Below, piece after piece: positions 5,490 through 7,407 of a stretch of DNA of 7,407 bases. The DNA is from a gamma proteobacterium symbiont of Lucinoma myriamae (lineage in GTDB: Bacteria > Pseudomonadota > Gammaproteobacteria > GRL18). The notes below the pieces were generated by a model. The model worked only from the letters and a program-made list of their open reading frames with translations. It searched no databases and was not told the DNA's origin. The stretch spans positions 1 through 7,407 of the forward strand of contig JAHXIM010000108.1 in assembly GCA_025655635.1 (NCBI GenBank), in the 5' to 3' direction. Every line of letters begins with the position of its first letter. Position 1 is the first letter of the stretch. The position numbers and the translations under genes were made by a program.

Positions 5490-5518
5490 ATCATACTCCT
5501 AGCGGGAAATAAATGCAA
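5490..5518 (-). promoter_or_regulatory. Likely rpsU operon promoter
   Basis: TATGAT (5490-5495, 5 of 6) lies 17 bp from TTGCAT (5513-5518), or 18 bp from TTTGCA. It is followed by a GC-rich CCCGTC stretch, which is typical of promoters under stringent control at ribosomal protein genes. Transcription would begin near 5483, with a leader of about 75 nt. The -35 covers position 5513, which argues against the upstream tsaD start there. Confidence 0.5.
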
Positions 5519-5602
5519 AAGATCTTTCCTATTTCCTTTCTTTTTTGTCTGAGCATCATTATATATCTTGTAAACACGGCACTTAGATCGGAAAATACGT
5601 TC

Positions 5603-6625
5603 ATGAAAGTATTAGGTATTGAAACATCTTGTGATGAAACAGGTATTGCTATTTATGACGATCAGCAGGGTTTATTGGCTGAGGCACTGTATAGCCAGAT
5701 AGCATTGCATGCTGACTATGGCGGCGTCGTGCCTGAGCTGGCCTCCAGAGATCACGTCAGGCGCATTATTCCCCTGATACAGCAGGTCATGTCAGAGGCT
5801 GATTGCCAAAGTGGAGATATTGATGGTATTGCCTATACCTCAGGCCCGGGTCTGATGGGTGCATTGATGGTAGGTGCTGCTGTGGGTCGCTCATTAGCCT
5901 GGACATGGAAATGCCCCAGTATTGGCGTGCATCATATGGAAGGCCATTTATTAGCACCTATGTTAGAAGATAATATTCCCCAATTCCCTTTCCTGGCTTT
6001 GCTGGTTTCAGGCGGACACACCATGCTGGTTGATGTCTCAGCTATCGGGCAATATAAAATAATTGGTGAATCTCTGGATGATGCTGTGGGTGAAGCCTTT
6101 GATAAAACGGCCAAAATGCTGGGTTTAGGCTATCCGGGCGGACCGGTTATTTCTGAGCTTGCACATAAGGGTATGGCTGGTCGTTATAAATTTCCTCGTC
6201 CCATGGTCAACCGCCCGGGCTTAGACATGAGTTTCAGCGGTTTAAAAACCTTTGTCTTAAATACCTGGACAGAGTCGGATAAAACAGAGCAAACCAAAGC
6301 AGATATTGCCTATGCTTTTCAAGAAGCCGTGGTCGATACTCTGGCCATTAAATGCAAACGAGCGTTAAAAGAAACTAATCATAAGCGTTTGGTTATTGCC
6401 GGCGGCGTCAGTGCTAATCAATGTCTTCGTGCTCGCCTGACTGAGCTGACTAAAAAAAATTCTTTGGATATCTTCTATCCCAAGCCGCAATTTTGTACCG
6501 ATAATGGTGCCATGATTGCTTATGCCGGACTGCAGAGATTATCAGCCGGTGAACACGATGGCAATGGATTTTCTACAACACCGAGATGGTCATTAGATAA
6601 TTTAACGCCTCCCGGTTTCAACTAA
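5603..6625 (+). CDS. tsaD: tRNA N6-adenosine threonylcarbamoyltransferase TsaD
   Basis: Transfers the threonylcarbamoyl group from TC-AMP to A37 of tRNAs reading ANN codons, together with TsaB and TsaE in the cytoplasm. It belongs to the Kae1/Qri7 ASKHA ATPase family. It has 340 aa (E. coli 337). The phosphate motif VLGIETSCDETG is at 3-14. Metal ligands are H111 and H115 (HHMEGH) and D300 (CTDNGAMIAYAG), at E. coli numbering. Glycine motifs SGGHT (136-140), GYPGGP (176-181) and FSGLKT (211-216) are present. I chose ATG 5603 because MKVLGIETSCDETG is the family N-terminus. An in-frame ATG at 5513 would add 30 hydrophobic residues but overlaps the rpsU promoter. The ribosome site is weak (GGA 12 nt upstream), and no clear promoter was found. 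Confidence 0.97.
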   Translation: MKVLGIETSCDETGIAIYDDQQGLLAEALYSQIALHADYGGVVPELASRDHVRRIIPLIQQVMSEADCQSGDIDGIAYTSGPGLMGALMVGAAVGRSLAWTWKCPSIGVHHMEGHLLAPMLEDNIPQFPFLALLVSGGHTMLVDVSAIGQYKIIGESLDDAVGEAFDKTAKMLGLGYPGGPVISELAHKGMAGRYKFPRPMVNRPGLDMSFSGLKTFVLNTWTESDKTEQTKADIAYAFQEAVVDTLAIKCKRALKETNHKRLVIAGGVSANQCLRARLTELTKKNSLDIFYPKPQFCTDNGAMIAYAGLQRLSAGEHDGNGFSTTPRWSLDNLTPPGFN

Positions 6626-6628
6626 CGC

Positions 6629-6652
6629 GGACAAGCTCCTAGCTTTCTGTCC
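6629..6652. terminator. Imperfect hairpin between convergent tsaD and plsY
   Basis: GGACA/TGTCC (6629-6633/6648-6652) and AGCT/AGCT (6634-6637/6641-6644) stack with a 3-nt bulge on one side. The hairpin overlaps the plsY stop (6639-6641) and begins 3 nt after the tsaD stop. No T-run follows on either strand, so it may only block colliding transcripts weakly. Confidence 0.3.
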
Positions 6653-7226
6653 CGTCTAACAGGCGTTTAATATTGCTGCGATGCCGCCAGATAAGCAGAA
6701 TGGACAGACAAACTGACATGATAATAAATATATTTGAGCCTGTTAACCACCAAAAATAAAAGGGAGCTAATGCCGCGGCCACCAGGGCTGACATAGACGA
6801 TATTTTTAAACCATAAGCCACCGCAAGCCAGGTCAGTATCATTGCCACAGCAACCGGCCAGCTAAGACCCAGTATTACACCAAAAGCAGTTGCCACACCT
6901 TTACCACCTTTAAAGCCGAAAAAGACCGGATACAAATGCCCCAGAAACGCTGCCATTGCCACCAAAGCCAATGTCAGTTCATCATTGTTTAGCAGCACAG
7001 CAATCAGTACCGGCAAAAAACCTTTAAACATATCACCAAAAAGAGTAATTGCCGCGGCTTTTTTACCGCCAAGTCGCAGTACATTCGTTGCCCCCGGATT
7101 ATTAGAACCCTGAGTTCTGGGATCAGGCAGGCTCATCATTTTACAAACAATAATGGCCGTAGAAATCGAACCAAAAAGATAGGCGGTCAGTGTTAAAACA
7201 ATGGTTGAAATAGGATCAGACAGCAC
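6639..7226 (-). CDS. plsY: Acyl-phosphate:glycerol-3-phosphate acyltransferase PlsY
   Basis: Integral inner-membrane enzyme that moves the acyl group from acyl-phosphate (made by PlsX) to sn-glycerol-3-phosphate, giving lysophosphatidate, the first step of phospholipid synthesis. It has 195 aa, normal for the family. Motif 1 is GSNNPGATNVLR (40-51), motif 2 is GHLYPVFFGFKGGKGVATAFG starting at 96 with the G-rich phosphate loop, and motif 3 is WRHRSNIKRLL (180-190). About five hydrophobic membrane segments are visible (near 6-28, 55-78, 80-103, 115-138, 145-178). The start is GTG at 7224-7226. An in-frame stop lies 9 nt upstream (7236-7238) and the next ATG is at residue 29, inside the first membrane segment region. 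No Shine-Dalgarno is visible. It is convergent with tsaD; the stops are 13 nt apart. Confidence 0.97.
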   Translation of the reverse strand: MLSDPISTIVLTLTAYLFGSISTAIIVCKMMSLPDPRTQGSNNPGATNVLRLGGKKAAAITLFGDMFKGFLPVLIAVLLNNDELTLALVAMAAFLGHLYPVFFGFKGGKGVATAFGVILGLSWPVAVAMILTWLAVAYGLKISSMSALVAAALAPFYFWWLTGSNIFIIMSVCLSILLIWRHRSNIKRLLDGTES

Positions 7227-7259
7227 GTTTTTTATCTACAAGTTGTGAGTAAGGCCGCT

Positions 7260-7303
7260 ATTATACAATAAATTTTCATCCATGTTTTATTGATATATGT
7301 CAA
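7260..7303 (-). promoter_or_regulatory. plsY promoter with FNR-like box
   Basis: A perfect TATAAT (7260-7265, minus strand) would start transcription near 7253, giving a leader of about 27 nt before the GTG. The -35 at 17 bp, AAAACA, is poor. Upstream at 7290-7303 lies TTGAT-ATAT-GTCAA, matching 9 of 10 bases of the FNR/ANR consensus TTGATNNNNATCAA. The centre of the box is 34 bp from the centre of the -10, near the 32 bp of a class II activator site. The minus strand of the same box begins TTGACA. Confidence 0.45.
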
Positions 7304-7407
7304 AAACTATTTATACTCTCATCAGTGTTCCCCTTTTAACTCAACCTCGGAACTAATCGGTTCATGAGAGCACTCATAAGGTTCGCCAAAGACTTACCTG
7401 TCATAAT

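Noticed and set aside
5545..5573. TTGTCT with TTGTAA at 17 bp as a tsaD promoter
   Set aside because: The -10 match is poor, and the TATATC nearby is only 11 bp away, so I did not annotate it.
1..7407. CRISPR array, insertion sequence or toxin-antitoxin pair
   Set aside because: No regularly spaced repeats, no transposase with terminal repeats and no small gene pair are visible; the genes are conserved core genes.

Overview
The window is about 40% G+C by eye and holds a conserved gammaproteobacterial block, the macromolecular synthesis operon. Read on the minus strand the order is rpsU (bS21), yqeY, dnaG (primase), rpoD (sigma-70) and then a tRNA with a CAU anticodon. Divergent from rpsU lies tsaD (tRNA t6A synthesis), and convergent with tsaD lies plsY (first step of phospholipid synthesis). 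The proteins resemble those of Pseudomonas and E. coli, and the order plsY-tsaD-rpsU-yqeY-dnaG-rpoD matches what I recall for Pseudomonas. This points to a low-GC gammaproteobacterium; I cannot name a genus.

Layout: 1-379 is gene-free and AT-rich. It has a possible terminator for a gene left of the window (42-75) and a decayed copy of part of the neighbouring tRNA (309-329). The tRNA is at 380-456 with its own likely promoter. Next come rpoD (566-2401), a 198-nt spacer with a promoter and interlocking inverted repeats, dnaG (2600-4417), a 216-nt spacer with a terminator-like hairpin, direct repeats and an extended -10, yqeY (4634-5083), an AT-rich spacer with a strong hairpin, and rpsU (5192-5407). 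The rpsU/tsaD divergent region follows, then tsaD (5603-6625), plsY (6639-7226) and the plsY promoter region up to the right edge.

The genes join the start of translation (bS21), replication priming (DnaG), transcription (sigma-70) and tRNA function (TsaD; the tRNA is probably Ile2, read with lysidine). TsaD modifies A37 of ANN-reading tRNAs, which would include this tRNA. Each intergenic space has its own promoter-like or hairpin element, so the genes could be made at different levels although they share a strand.

The coding content is ordinary and I see no new multi-gene system. The points worth a second look are regulatory: a Fur-box-like palindrome touching the dnaG start, a sigma-54-like element overlapping the rpoD -10, an FNR-like site upstream of plsY, a tandem Shine-Dalgarno at rpsU, a possible pseudoknot between dnaG and rpoD, and the tRNA relic.
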